From Patiriisocius marinus (lineage in GTDB: Bacteria; Bacteroidota; Bacteroidia; Flavobacteriales; Flavobacteriaceae), in the NCBI RefSeq assembly GCF_008974325.1, contig NZ_BKCG01000004.1, positions 1-64,000 of the forward strand: a stretch of 64,000 nt of DNA. The letters are read 5' to 3'. The notes under the pieces are model-generated. The model made no database searches and was not told the DNA's origin. It saw nothing but the letters and a program-made list of their open reading frames with translations. Positions within the stretch are counted from its first letter, which is position 1. Every line of letters begins with the position of its first letter. Below are positions 53,569-62,326 of this stretch, one piece after another. A program made the translations under genes and the position numbers.

Positions 53569-54348
53569 GTGGATTTAATTGAATTTACAGATTTCAGAAT
53601 AATAGATGCCATCGATATTTTACTCGTTGCAGCACTACTCTATTACTTATACCGACTTGTTAAGGGAACTGTTGCCATTAATATTTTTATCGGAATCGTG
53701 ATCATTTATGGAATTTGGCGTCTAACCGAATTACTTGAAATGGAACTGATGAGTAAAATTTTAGGAGGCTTTCTAGGAGTTGGAATGTTTGCTTTAATTG
53801 TCGTATTTCAGCAAGAAATAAGAAAATTCCTATTAATGGTTGGATCCACTAATTTTAATGCTAAACGAATTTTTAGACAGTTTAAAACTATCTCTAGAGA
53901 TACGGTGGCAACAACTAATATTGCCCCAATAATAAAGGCTTGTAAAAAAATGGCCGATACAAATACAGGTGCTTTAATTGTTATTAAACGTAACAATAGC
54001 TTAGACTTTGTAAAATCGAGTGGTGATGAAATGAACCTCGAAGTAAACCAACCTATTATAGAAAGTATTTTTTATAAAAATAGCCCATTACACGATGGTG
54101 CTATGTTAATTGAAGAAAATAAAGTAACTGCAACTAGGGTAATCCTACCTGTTTCAAATGATAGAAATATTCCATTACGTTTTGGACTTCGACACCGTGC
54201 TGCTGTAGGAGTAACAGAAAAAAGTGACGCTGTTTGTTTAGTTGTTAGTGAAGAAAACGGACAAATATCCTACTTAAAAGATGGCGATTTTGTGCTTTAC
54301 GACACCCTGGAAGAACTCACCCAAATTATACACAAAGACTTAAGTTAA
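53569..54348 (+). CDS. cdaA: Diadenylate cyclase CdaA
   Basis: The protein has 259 residues from a GTG start. Three membrane helices fill the first 85 residues (DILLVAALLYYLYRLV, INIFIGIVIIYGIW, FLGVGMFALIVVF). The DisA_N catalytic domain follows, with SPLHDGAMLI near 174 and RHRAAVGVTEKSDA near 207, the DGA and RHR motifs needed for c-di-AMP synthesis. It follows folP by 35 bp, so c-di-AMP production is probably co-expressed with folate synthesis, as in other flavobacteria. Confidence 0.95.
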   Translation: MDLIEFTDFRIIDAIDILLVAALLYYLYRLVKGTVAINIFIGIVIIYGIWRLTELLEMELMSKILGGFLGVGMFALIVVFQQEIRKFLLMVGSTNFNAKRIFRQFKTISRDTVATTNIAPIIKACKKMADTNTGALIVIKRNNSLDFVKSSGDEMNLEVNQPIIESIFYKNSPLHDGAMLIEENKVTATRVILPVSNDRNIPLRFGLRHRAAVGVTEKSDAVCLVVSEENGQISYLKDGDFVLYDTLEELTQIIHKDLS

Positions 54349-54357
54349 GCCTAAAAT

Positions 54358-55200
54358 ATGAATTGTAAAAATTGCAAAAGGGCTTTAAGTCTTGAAGATA
54401 AATATTGTAACGAATGTGGTGCAAAAGTGATCAATCACAGACTAACTTTAAAACATTTTTTCTCTGAAACGGTAGAGAATATGTTTAGTATTGACACTAA
54501 CAAACCACTTAGAACTGTAGTTGACTTAATATTAAAACCAGCTAAAGTAATTGGTGGTTATATAGATGGAGTTAGAAAAAAATATTTAAATCCATTCGCA
54601 TTTTTCACCTTGGCTATTACGCTTTCAGGTTTGTATTACTATCTAATAAATAATGTTTTCTCTGAACTTTTAGAAGGAACGATGAACTTTGGCAAAGTAC
54701 AAACAGAAGGTGAGAAGGAGATGACAAAAAACATGTTTGATACCATATTTGAATATCAAACATTCATATTTTTCTTATCTATCCCATTACTAGCTTTGAT
54801 ATCAAGACTCGTTTTTTTAAAAAATAAAAAATACAATTACACAGAGCACCTTATTATAAATTTATACGCATATTCATTAACTTCAATTATTATGGTATTG
54901 TTTTATTTAGCAACCTTATGGAACGTTAATTTATATATTGCGGCAAACCTTTTTGGAATGCTATTTCTATTTAGTTATTACTTGTATGCACTACAGCAAC
55001 TGTATCAACTTAATGTATCGCAAACAATCTTGAAATTTGTGCTGTTTGGTTTTATATTTTTATTAATACTTATAATAGTAAACGTAATTTTAATTGCAGG
55101 CGGCGCATATGATGACCTATTTGAACAAATAAATAAACAAGCTGAACTTCAAAAATCAACTTCCTATATAGCTTCTTCTGTCATAAACTGGACTTCGTAA
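54358..55200 (+). CDS. DUF3667 membrane protein
   Basis: The protein has 280 residues. A four-Cys zinc finger opens it (CKNCKRALSL, then YCNECGAKV), followed by a conserved HFFSETVENMFSIDTNKPLRT and five membrane helices. This matches DUF3667, found mainly in Bacteroidota. Its function is unknown. It lies 9 bp after cdaA and its last 37 bp overlap the convergent ABC transporter gene. Confidence 0.9.
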   Translation: MNCKNCKRALSLEDKYCNECGAKVINHRLTLKHFFSETVENMFSIDTNKPLRTVVDLILKPAKVIGGYIDGVRKKYLNPFAFFTLAITLSGLYYYLINNVFSELLEGTMNFGKVQTEGEKEMTKNMFDTIFEYQTFIFFLSIPLLALISRLVFLKNKKYNYTEHLIINLYAYSLTSIIMVLFYLATLWNVNLYIAANLFGMLFLFSYYLYALQQLYQLNVSQTILKFVLFGFIFLLILIIVNVILIAGGAYDDLFEQINKQAELQKSTSYIASSVINWTS

Positions 55201-56927
55201 AGATTACGATAGTATCCATTTTCGCGTTTAAGCAACTCGGCATGAGTACCGGTTTCCACTATTTTACCAGCATCCATTACAAGTATTTTATCTGCTTTTT
55301 TAATGGTTGCTAATCTGTGTGCAATAACAATTGATGTTCGACCTTTCGTTATTTTCTCTGTAGCAGTTTGTATCATCTCCTCTGAATAGGTATCTACAGA
55401 TGATGTTGCTTCATCTAGAATCAAAATACCTGGCTTGCTTACATAAGCTCTTAAAAATGCTATTAATTGGCGCTGTCCTGAAGACAACATTGCACCCCGT
55501 TCTTTTACATTATAGGAGAAGCCTCCCGGAAGTGTGTCAATAAATTTTGCAACTCCTATTTCGTGTGCTGCAGCTCTCACTGTTTCTTCCGTGATATCGG
55601 GATTATTAAGTGTAATATTATTTAAAATAGTATCTGCAAATAAAAATACATCTTGTAAAACAACAGCAATCTGGGATCTTAAGGAATTGAGTGTATATTT
55701 TTTTATTGACACTCCATCAATTAAAATCTCTCCACTATTAATTTCGTAGAATCTATTTAATAAGTTGATAATAGTAGATTTCCCAGCACCTGTTGAACCA
55801 ACAATAGCAACCGTTTCTCCAGATTTAACTGAAAAGGATATATCGTTAATCACCTCTTCGTTTTCAACGTATCCAAAACGTACATTTTTAAACTCAATCG
55901 CTCCTTTTGTCTGAGACATTTCAACCGTACCTTCATTTACAATGTGAGATTTAGTATCTAAAATTGCAAATACACGGTTAGCTGCAACCATACCCATTTG
56001 TAGTGTATTAAACTTATCAGCTATTTGACGAAGAGGTCTAAACAACATTTGAGCTAACTCTATAAATGCTACAATTAAACCTAAAGTAATGATTCCATTT
56101 TCTGCAGCATTTAAACCACCAAACCATACTAATAAACCAATAGCAACAGAAGACGCCATTTCTGCAATAGGAAAAAAGATAGAGTTATACCATACTGTTT
56201 TCACCCATGCCTTTTTATGCTTTTCATTTATTTTTTCAAAGGCCTTGTATTCAGTTTCTTCACGTGCAAAAATCTGCACTATTTTCATCCCTGTTAATCT
56301 CTCTTGAACAAAGCCATTTAAATTAGCTACTTGATTTCTTACTTCTTCAAAGGCCACTTTCATCGCTCGTTGAAAAACTCGAGTTGCATATAAAATTACA
56401 GGTAATATAGCAAAAACGATTAGTGATAATCGCCAACTTTGATATAACATAAAACCTGCGATAGCGCCCATTTTAAGTAAATCTGCAAGAATCATAAATA
56501 GTCCTTGGCTAAAAATACTAGAGATAGTTTCAATATCATTTACTGCTCTAGTTGTCAATCTACCCACAGCACTTTTGTCATAATACTGCATTTTAAAACT
56601 AGTCATCAATCTAAATAACGATACTCGTAAATCCTTTATTACACTTTGCCCAAGCCAGTTTGCATAGAAAATAAAAGCAAACTGAAACAATACTTCAAGC
56701 ACTAAAACCCCTAACATTATAGAGATAAAATAAACAAGTAAATTACTATCCTGTGGCACTATAGACTCATCTATAGTACGTTGTAAAAAATAAGGTCGTA
56801 GTATTGCGAGAATAGACATTGCAACTGCTGCAAAAGCCACAAAAAAGAAAACTAAACGATACGCGTTTGTAAACGCTAATAAGCGCTTAAAAAGTTTAAA
56901 ATCAAAAGCTTTTCCAGATTGGGCCAT
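55164..56927 (-). CDS. ABC transporter, fused permease and ATPase (MsbA-like)
   Basis: The protein has 587 residues: six membrane helices in the first 310, then an ATPase with Walker A VGSTGAGKSTI near 379, signature LSSGQRQLIAF near 480, Walker B ILILDEATSSVD near 500 and a switch His in IVIAHRLAT. It is a half-transporter of the lipid or multidrug exporter kind, working as a homodimer or heterodimer. The substrate cannot be told from sequence. The gene downstream converges with a 37-bp overlap. Confidence 0.93.
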   Translation of the reverse strand: MAQSGKAFDFKLFKRLLAFTNAYRLVFFFVAFAAVAMSILAILRPYFLQRTIDESIVPQDSNLLVYFISIMLGVLVLEVLFQFAFIFYANWLGQSVIKDLRVSLFRLMTSFKMQYYDKSAVGRLTTRAVNDIETISSIFSQGLFMILADLLKMGAIAGFMLYQSWRLSLIVFAILPVILYATRVFQRAMKVAFEEVRNQVANLNGFVQERLTGMKIVQIFAREETEYKAFEKINEKHKKAWVKTVWYNSIFFPIAEMASSVAIGLLVWFGGLNAAENGIITLGLIVAFIELAQMLFRPLRQIADKFNTLQMGMVAANRVFAILDTKSHIVNEGTVEMSQTKGAIEFKNVRFGYVENEEVINDISFSVKSGETVAIVGSTGAGKSTIINLLNRFYEINSGEILIDGVSIKKYTLNSLRSQIAVVLQDVFLFADTILNNITLNNPDITEETVRAAAHEIGVAKFIDTLPGGFSYNVKERGAMLSSGQRQLIAFLRAYVSKPGILILDEATSSVDTYSEEMIQTATEKITKGRTSIVIAHRLATIKKADKILVMDAGKIVETGTHAELLKRENGYYRNLYEVQFMTEEAI

Positions 56928-56944
56928 AGTTTTATTCTGAAATT

Positions 56945-57694
56945 TTAATGTTTAAATATTGTTTTAGGATATCCTACTTTGGTAAGATACAAACCTTTCG
57001 CTGGCGCCGAAGCTCCCGCATTACTCCTATTTTTACTAGCAAGAATCTCTTTTAATCCTTCAATGGTTGTCACCCCATATCCTACATCTAATAAGGTACC
57101 CACAATGGCTCTCACCATATTTCGTAAAAACCTATTTGCCTCTATGGTAAAGATAAGCATATCGCCTTCACTGCTCCAATGTGCCTTTTTAATATCACAT
57201 AAATACGTTTTCACATCTGAATTTGATCTTGAAAAGCATTGAAAATCTTCGTATTCTAAAAGTAAAGATGCCGCTTCATTCATTTTTTCTAAGTTTGGCA
57301 TAGTATTAATTTGATGTGCCAATCCTTCTAAAAAAACACTTTTTTTAACCGAAATATGATATTCATATTCCCTAGAAATAGCGTGAAATCTAGCGTGCGA
57401 ATCTTGATGAACCTCCCTAATTGCTGATATTAAAATATCCTTTGGCAGCATGGAGTTTAATCGATAGATTAATTTATCAACATCTAAAATTTCGGCTAAA
57501 TCTACATGCACTACTAATTGTTTCGCGTGTACACCAGCGTCAGTTCGTCCTGCACCCATCACCTTAATTTCGGTGCGCATTAATGTTGATAGCGTTGTTT
57601 CTAAAACCTCTTGAACGCTTAAACTATTAGGTTGCTTTTGCCAACCACAATATGCGCCTCCGTTGTAAGATATGTCTAAAAAGTACCGTTTCAT
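56945..57694 (-). CDS. truA: tRNA pseudouridine synthase A
   Basis: The protein has 249 residues, the normal length. The catalytic Asp lies in GAGRTDAGVHAKQ near 47-59, with LPKDILI near 94, the conserved ARFHAISREYEYHI near 107, and NRFLRNMVRAIVGTLL near 187. It modifies uridines 38-40 in the anticodon arm of tRNAs. It is followed by the ABC transporter 17 bp downstream. Confidence 0.96.
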   Translation of the reverse strand: MKRYFLDISYNGGAYCGWQKQPNSLSVQEVLETTLSTLMRTEIKVMGAGRTDAGVHAKQLVVHVDLAEILDVDKLIYRLNSMLPKDILISAIREVHQDSHARFHAISREYEYHISVKKSVFLEGLAHQINTMPNLEKMNEAASLLLEYEDFQCFSRSNSDVKTYLCDIKKAHWSSEGDMLIFTIEANRFLRNMVRAIVGTLLDVGYGVTTIEGLKEILASKNRSNAGASAPAKGLYLTKVGYPKTIFKH

Positions 57695-57790
57695 AATGAA
57701 GTTTTCAAAGTTACGACTTCGAGCGATTATAATCCATCTCTACTATCATAAAGAATGATTTAAGAGTTAAATAGATTCTTATCATTAGCG

Positions 57791-57798
57791 TACTTTTG
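57791..57798 (+). promoter_or_regulatory. -7 element for the phosphodiesterase gene
   Basis: TACTTTTG is a perfect TAnnTTTG, 19 bases before the TTG start at 57818, which implies a very short leader. Confidence 0.5.
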
Positions 57799-57817
57799 CA
57801 TTCAAATAACATTTCAT

Positions 57818-58309
57818 TTGAAAAAAATACTTCTCCTTAGCGATACTCACAGTCATATTGACGAAACCATTATTAAACATGTTAAGCAAGCTGACGAGGT
57901 TTGGCACGCTGGAGATATTGGTGATTTAAAAGTAACTGATGCTATTGAAGCATTAAAACCTTTGAGAGCCGTCTATGGTAATATTGATGATGCAAAAGCT
58001 CGTGCTACATTTCCGTTAGACCTTAAGTTTAATTGTGAAGATGTTTCGGTATATATTACTCACATAGGCGGATATCCTGGAAAATATAATCAACGCATTC
58101 GTGAAGATATTTATGCAAATACCCCTAAGTTATTTATTTGTGGTCATTCTCATATATTAAAAGTTATGCCTGATAAAAAAACTGGACTTCTACATATGAA
58201 TCCTGGTGCTATTGGCTTGCACGGTTTTCATAAAGTAAGAACTATGCTACGTTTTGAAATCGATGGTTCAAAAATTCAAAATCTTGAAGTAATTGAATTA
58301 AGCCGATAA
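57818..58309 (+). CDS. YfcE/MJ0936-type metallophosphoesterase
   Basis: The protein has 163 residues from a TTG start. The metal ligands of the calcineurin-like fold are visible: LSDTHSH near 7, HAGDIGDL near 31, GNIDD near 54, ITHIGG near 80 and CGHSHIL near 109. It is a small, soluble phosphodiesterase of the YfcE kind. The native substrate is not known. It ends shortly before a shared terminator hairpin. Confidence 0.9.
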   Translation: MKKILLLSDTHSHIDETIIKHVKQADEVWHAGDIGDLKVTDAIEALKPLRAVYGNIDDAKARATFPLDLKFNCEDVSVYITHIGGYPGKYNQRIREDIYANTPKLFICGHSHILKVMPDKKTGLLHMNPGAIGLHGFHKVRTMLRFEIDGSKIQNLEVIELSR

Positions 58310-58311
58310 AA

Positions 58312-58343
58312 AAAGGCGCTTTCTATTAATAGATAGCGCCTTT
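58312..58343. terminator. Bidirectional terminator between converging genes
   Basis: AAAGGCGC pairs with GCGCCTTT, and an inner stem TCTAT/ATAGA extends the hairpin. A-rich and T-rich flanks suit termination on both strands, serving the phosphodiesterase and the HYR-domain gene. Confidence 0.8.
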
Positions 58344-58366
58344 AGTTAATTATTAAAATTTCAGAA

Positions 58367-60478
58367 TTACTTAACCGTCAATTTTTTAGTTGTTTGACCG
58401 TTATCAGTAGTAATCTTCACCAAATAAGCACCTTGTATTAAGCTGCTTACATCAAAAGTATTTTGATTAGTTTCTAGTACTTTTTGACCTAACATATTAA
58501 ATACCTCAATAGTACTTATTGTAGCGTTGATTGATACAATAGTTGAAGCTGGATTAGGCGATAAATTTATTTTAGTGATATCGTTAGTTGTAATCCCTAA
58601 GACTTCAGTTACCACTACATCAAACGTGCAATCTACTTCATTTCCTGCAGTGTCAGTGACCGTAATTATTACTGTTGTTGTTCCTGCACCCACCATCATT
58701 CCAGCTGCTGGAGACTGTGTAATTACTGAGACAGCACAGTTATCAGTTGCAATGACATCACCGCTATAATCCGGTAACGTAAACATTTCACCTGTTGGAA
58801 CGTCAACTAATTGGTCATCTGGACAAGCTACATCTGGAGCTTCCGTGTCATTCACAACTACATCAAATGAGCACATAGATACATTTCCAGCGGCATCAGA
58901 TACTTCATAAGTTACGGTTGTTGTTCCTACAGGAAATTCTTCTCCACTTGCTAATCCATCAACAAGTTGAACATTAAAACCTCCAGATTCATAAATGATA
59001 GTTCCATTAAAGTTACGTGGAGAAAAGTTTGTCCCAAAAGGATATCCACCTCCGCTACCTTCAAGTATTTCAAGATCTGCATTTGAAACTAAAACATCTC
59101 CAGCAACACCTCCATTTGTATAGGCTACTGTTGCTCCCGTTGAAGTTACGTAGAATGCGTACGTTTGTCCAGCTGTTAACATTAAATCTAATGATAAATC
59201 TAAAGGTGTTGGAGTGTTAGCTCCCAGACTAACTACACCTGTAGCACTACCTATCAATGTCCAATCTGCAGCATTTGTTTCTGAACCTAAGTAAGTTCCT
59301 GTTTTATAATAAACCTCAAAATCTCCAGTTGGATCAACTAGGTTTACATCAAATGACTGAACAGTCATATCATTCAATATATTAACATCGAACATATTTC
59401 CATCAAACGTATTCCCACCGTCAAATAACGTTGTTAAAGACCCTTGTACAGATGTTGGCTCTGGGCAATTATCAGTAACGATGGGAGCATCATATGTTAC
59501 AATTGCACCACAAACACCTGTGTCATTATCCATTGTAATAGGGTCAGGACAAGCAATAACAGGAGCCTCAGCATCAGCAACAGTTATCGTAAATGTACAT
59601 AAGCTTTCATTTCCTGCAGCATCAATTGCTGTGTATGAAACTTCTGTATCACCCACTGGAAATAATGTACCGCTTAATGGCCCTCCTGTTTGAGTAACTG
59701 TAGGGTTTGGATCTGTATCATCAGTTGCTGTAGCATCCATAAATGTAACTATAGCACCACAAACTCCAGCGTCATTATCTTGCACAATAGGACTTGGACA
59801 AGTAACTACTGGTGGAGTATCATCAACTACTGCCGTTCCTGTAATTGAAAAACTGTCTACTGCAAAATCCTCATCACCAGAATTTACTGAAATTGTCATT
59901 CTTAAATCTAAGGCTGAACCTACTCCTACTATAGCTTTTGTGAAGGTAGCTGCAGCATCTCCTAAGTTTGCTCCATCACCTATTCCATCAAAATCTGTAT
60001 CTTCTTTAAAAAACCCGTTATTAGTAGTGCTAGAAAAATCTCCTCCAACAAAAGATAGTAAGTTTTGGTATCCACCACCATCAATTTGATATTCAATCAA
60101 TAAGAAATCTGCTTGATCAATATCTCCTGGAGCATCAAAAGCTTCGGCGAATTGACCACTAAACATTAATGAACCAAATCCATCGATTGCAACTCCAGTC
60201 CATTCTATCGAAATAGGTAAAGTTGCTCCTTCACCGTCAAGATCCATTCCTGTTAAAAACCCTCCACTGAAACCTGTATATGGCTTAATAAATGTAGGAA
60301 CGGGCTCACCATTGTAATCATCAACTCCACCAGAAAGTCCAAAGAAATCACCAAATCCATCTGAGAAAAAGGGATCTGAAGTTGTAAAGTTTGCATTTGA
60401 GTCAAAAGTTTCGTCTAAAATTTGTGCGGAAGCAAATGAAGCAACACAAAATAGAAGTAGTGTAAATAGTTTTTTCAT
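58367..60478 (-). CDS. Secreted HYR-domain protein with type IX secretion signal
   Basis: The protein has 703 residues. A signal peptide opens it (KKLFTLLLFCVASFASAQ). The first 220 residues are a beta-rich domain. HYR-like modules follow, with repeated VVTCPSPIVQDNDAGVCGAIV patterns in pieces (VTCP, DNDTGVCGA, VACPDDQ) and GTTTVTYEVSDAAGN. One jelly-roll-like insert lies near 350-480. The last 75 residues are the type A sorting domain: INLSPNPAST, IEVFNMLGQKV, GAYLVKITTDNG, KLTVK. It should be exported by the type IX system and attached to, or released from, the cell surface. Confidence 0.92.
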   Translation of the reverse strand: MKKLFTLLLFCVASFASAQILDETFDSNANFTTSDPFFSDGFGDFFGLSGGVDDYNGEPVPTFIKPYTGFSGGFLTGMDLDGEGATLPISIEWTGVAIDGFGSLMFSGQFAEAFDAPGDIDQADFLLIEYQIDGGGYQNLLSFVGGDFSSTTNNGFFKEDTDFDGIGDGANLGDAAATFTKAIVGVGSALDLRMTISVNSGDEDFAVDSFSITGTAVVDDTPPVVTCPSPIVQDNDAGVCGAIVTFMDATATDDTDPNPTVTQTGGPLSGTLFPVGDTEVSYTAIDAAGNESLCTFTITVADAEAPVIACPDPITMDNDTGVCGAIVTYDAPIVTDNCPEPTSVQGSLTTLFDGGNTFDGNMFDVNILNDMTVQSFDVNLVDPTGDFEVYYKTGTYLGSETNAADWTLIGSATGVVSLGANTPTPLDLSLDLMLTAGQTYAFYVTSTGATVAYTNGGVAGDVLVSNADLEILEGSGGGYPFGTNFSPRNFNGTIIYESGGFNVQLVDGLASGEEFPVGTTTVTYEVSDAAGNVSMCSFDVVVNDTEAPDVACPDDQLVDVPTGEMFTLPDYSGDVIATDNCAVSVITQSPAAGMMVGAGTTTVIITVTDTAGNEVDCTFDVVVTEVLGITTNDITKINLSPNPASTIVSINATISTIEVFNMLGQKVLETNQNTFDVSSLIQGAYLVKITTDNGQTTKKLTVK

Positions 60479-60503
60479 AATATGGTTTTATGTAGTTATC
60501 TAA

Positions 60504-60511
60504 CAAAGCTA
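60504..60511 (-). promoter_or_regulatory. -7 element for the HYR-domain gene
   Basis: The minus strand reads TAGCTTTG, a perfect TAnnTTTG, 25 bases upstream of the ATG. Confidence 0.5.
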
Positions 60512-60583
60512 CCAAATTATCTGTTTCTAAATACCCTATAATTTAATTATATCATCTCTTTGACTTAATCAATGGATTGATTA

Positions 60584-61255
60584 TTAGAAAAATGGAGTGT
60601 ATTGTTCTTTTCTAAAATCAATTGTAGTTTTTTCTGGAAATCGCGCTTTCATTTCTTTATAAGCGTCAAGACCTCCCACTGCCCTATTTGCAGCACCAGA
60701 TGGCGCCGTCAAAGAAACAGTTTTAATAATTCTATTAGGAAATTCATCCTTAGCCGAAATACTAAATTGATGAACACGTGGCACTACATTTGACACTATT
60801 TCAAGTTTCAATTTATGTTCTTTTAAAACTTTTCTAAAGAAATATTCAGGTCCGTTTTTACTATTTCCACCAGTAAAAAGCAACGTATCTATTTTCGGAT
60901 TACTTTTTAAAACTTGTATAATATTCCGAAATGTCACTTGTTCCATTCCTAAATCACTAGCATCAATTTTCTCCCTTTTTGCTGAAGCGACAATATCACA
61001 CACACCTATTTGACGAGAAATTAAAAAGTTTTTTCGCTGTAAAATTGCATCTTCCGTGTTTTCGTATTTCAAATTAAGTTTGAAAATAGTATCAAGAATG
61101 GGCCATAGTTGCCCATCTCTACTTCCGTAGCAAAAGTCAACATCGCGCTCCTTTAAATCACCAATTGTAAAACGTGGAGGCGGTAGTGTACCTACGATTA
61201 ACTTTGTAGTGCCTTCAGGGATAAATGGCGGATACGGATGCGTATGTATAAACAT
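60584..61255 (-). CDS. Uracil-DNA glycosylase-family protein
   Basis: The protein has 223 residues. The start is HPYPPFIPEGTTKLIVGTLPPPRF, in which GTLPP replaces the water-activating motif of classical uracil glycosylases. FCYGSRDGQLWPIL near 42 and a C-terminal LTAPSGAANRA near 180 resemble motifs of the UDG superfamily, in the Bacteroidota-specific branch. It is probably a base-excision repair enzyme or a relative. It overlaps the yaaA stop (TAATG) and so is co-translated with it. Confidence 0.75.
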   Translation of the reverse strand: MFIHTHPYPPFIPEGTTKLIVGTLPPPRFTIGDLKERDVDFCYGSRDGQLWPILDTIFKLNLKYENTEDAILQRKNFLISRQIGVCDIVASAKREKIDASDLGMEQVTFRNIIQVLKSNPKIDTLLFTGGNSKNGPEYFFRKVLKEHKLKLEIVSNVVPRVHQFSISAKDEFPNRIIKTVSLTAPSGAANRAVGGLDAYKEMKARFPEKTTIDFRKEQYTPFF

Positions 61256-62016
61256 TATCTAATAAAAACAGGCTCGTTTTTCTTTACTGTATATTCTTCA
61301 CTAAAACCATATCCATCATAGTCAAAAGCTTTAATATCATCTAAAGTTTGCGCATTAGTATCAATAACATATCGAGCCATACTACCTCTAGCTTTCTTAG
61401 CAAAAAATGAAATTATTTTAAGCTTTCCGTTCTTAAAATCTTTAAAAACTGGCGCTATTATTTCGGTTTTAAGGACTTTAGGGTTAATTGCTTTAAAATA
61501 TTCCTGACTAGCTAAATTTAAAAATAATTCACCATCTTCTAATTCATTATTTAGTGCTTCGGTTATTTTATCTCCCCAAAATTCGTATAAATTATTCTTC
61601 CTTCCCATTTTCAAAGAAGTCCCCATTTCAAGTCTGTATGGTTGCATTAAATCTAATGGCTTTAAAATACCATACATTCCCGATAGAATTCGCAAGGTAT
61701 TATTAAGCAAATCGATTTTAGCTTCAGGAAGTGTGTAAGCGTCTAACCCAGCATAAACATCTCCAGCAAAAGCATATACGCAAGGGCGTGCATTTTCCTT
61801 AGTAAATGGAGTTGAAAATTCCTTATAACGCTCATAATTTAACTGCGCTAGTGCATCACTAATATGCATTAATTCACCAATTGCTTTTTTAGACTTCCCT
61901 TCTAATTTTTTATTTAAAGTTTCGGCTTCCGTTAAAAAAAGAGGCTGTGTTCCTCTAGTTGTTGGAAGTTCACTTTTATAGTCTAATGTTTTAGCTGGAG
62001 ATACAACGATTTTCAT
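61255..62016 (-). CDS. yaaA: Peroxide stress protein YaaA
   Basis: The protein has 253 residues. It shows the family N-terminus [26 protein letters not shown] near 82, [24 protein letters not shown] near 109, and [13 protein letters not shown] near 200. In E. coli YaaA lowers free iron and protects DNA from peroxide. Here it heads a two-gene operon with a glycosylase-like repair protein, a pairing that fits oxidative DNA damage. Confidence 0.95.
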   Translation of the reverse strand: MKIVVSPAKTLDYKSELPTTRGTQPLFLTEAETLNKKLEGKSKKAIGELMHISDALAQLNYERYKEFSTPFTKENARPCVYAFAGDVYAGLDAYTLPEAKIDLLNNTLRILSGMYGILKPLDLMQPYRLEMGTSLKMGRKNNLYEFWGDKITEALNNELEDGELFLNLASQEYFKAINPKVLKTEIIAPVFKDFKNGKLKIISFFAKKARGSMARYVIDTNAQTLDDIKAFDYDGYGFSEEYTVKKNEPVFIR

Positions 62017-62326
62017 AACACGTAAAAATTTAAAATTAGCTTTTACAATTTCAGTTTAAACATTCAAAAATAACTTTATTGACAATTGTTTTTTCAAATG
62101 AGATAATGGCTAGATTGTTTTAAGCTCTCACAAAGATAGGGCTACGCTTTGATAATAATGCCTTATCAAAATAAGAGATATTTATCAATATATAGCAGGC
62201 GTTGATTGATTAAACATTCACTTACAACATTAAACGTAGATGTTAAAGTTGAAAATTTAAGATATACTTAACAAGCTGCAATTCAATTATTAGTCAAATT
62301 TATGTACTAATTTAAAACAACTAACT
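62017..62326. other. Intergenic region without recognised gene
   Basis: This 310-bp stretch lies between the divergent yaaA and the secreted FG-GAP protein. It must carry both promoters, but I found no sequence matching both the -7 and the -33 consensus. I saw no repeats or RNA structure. Confidence 0.5.
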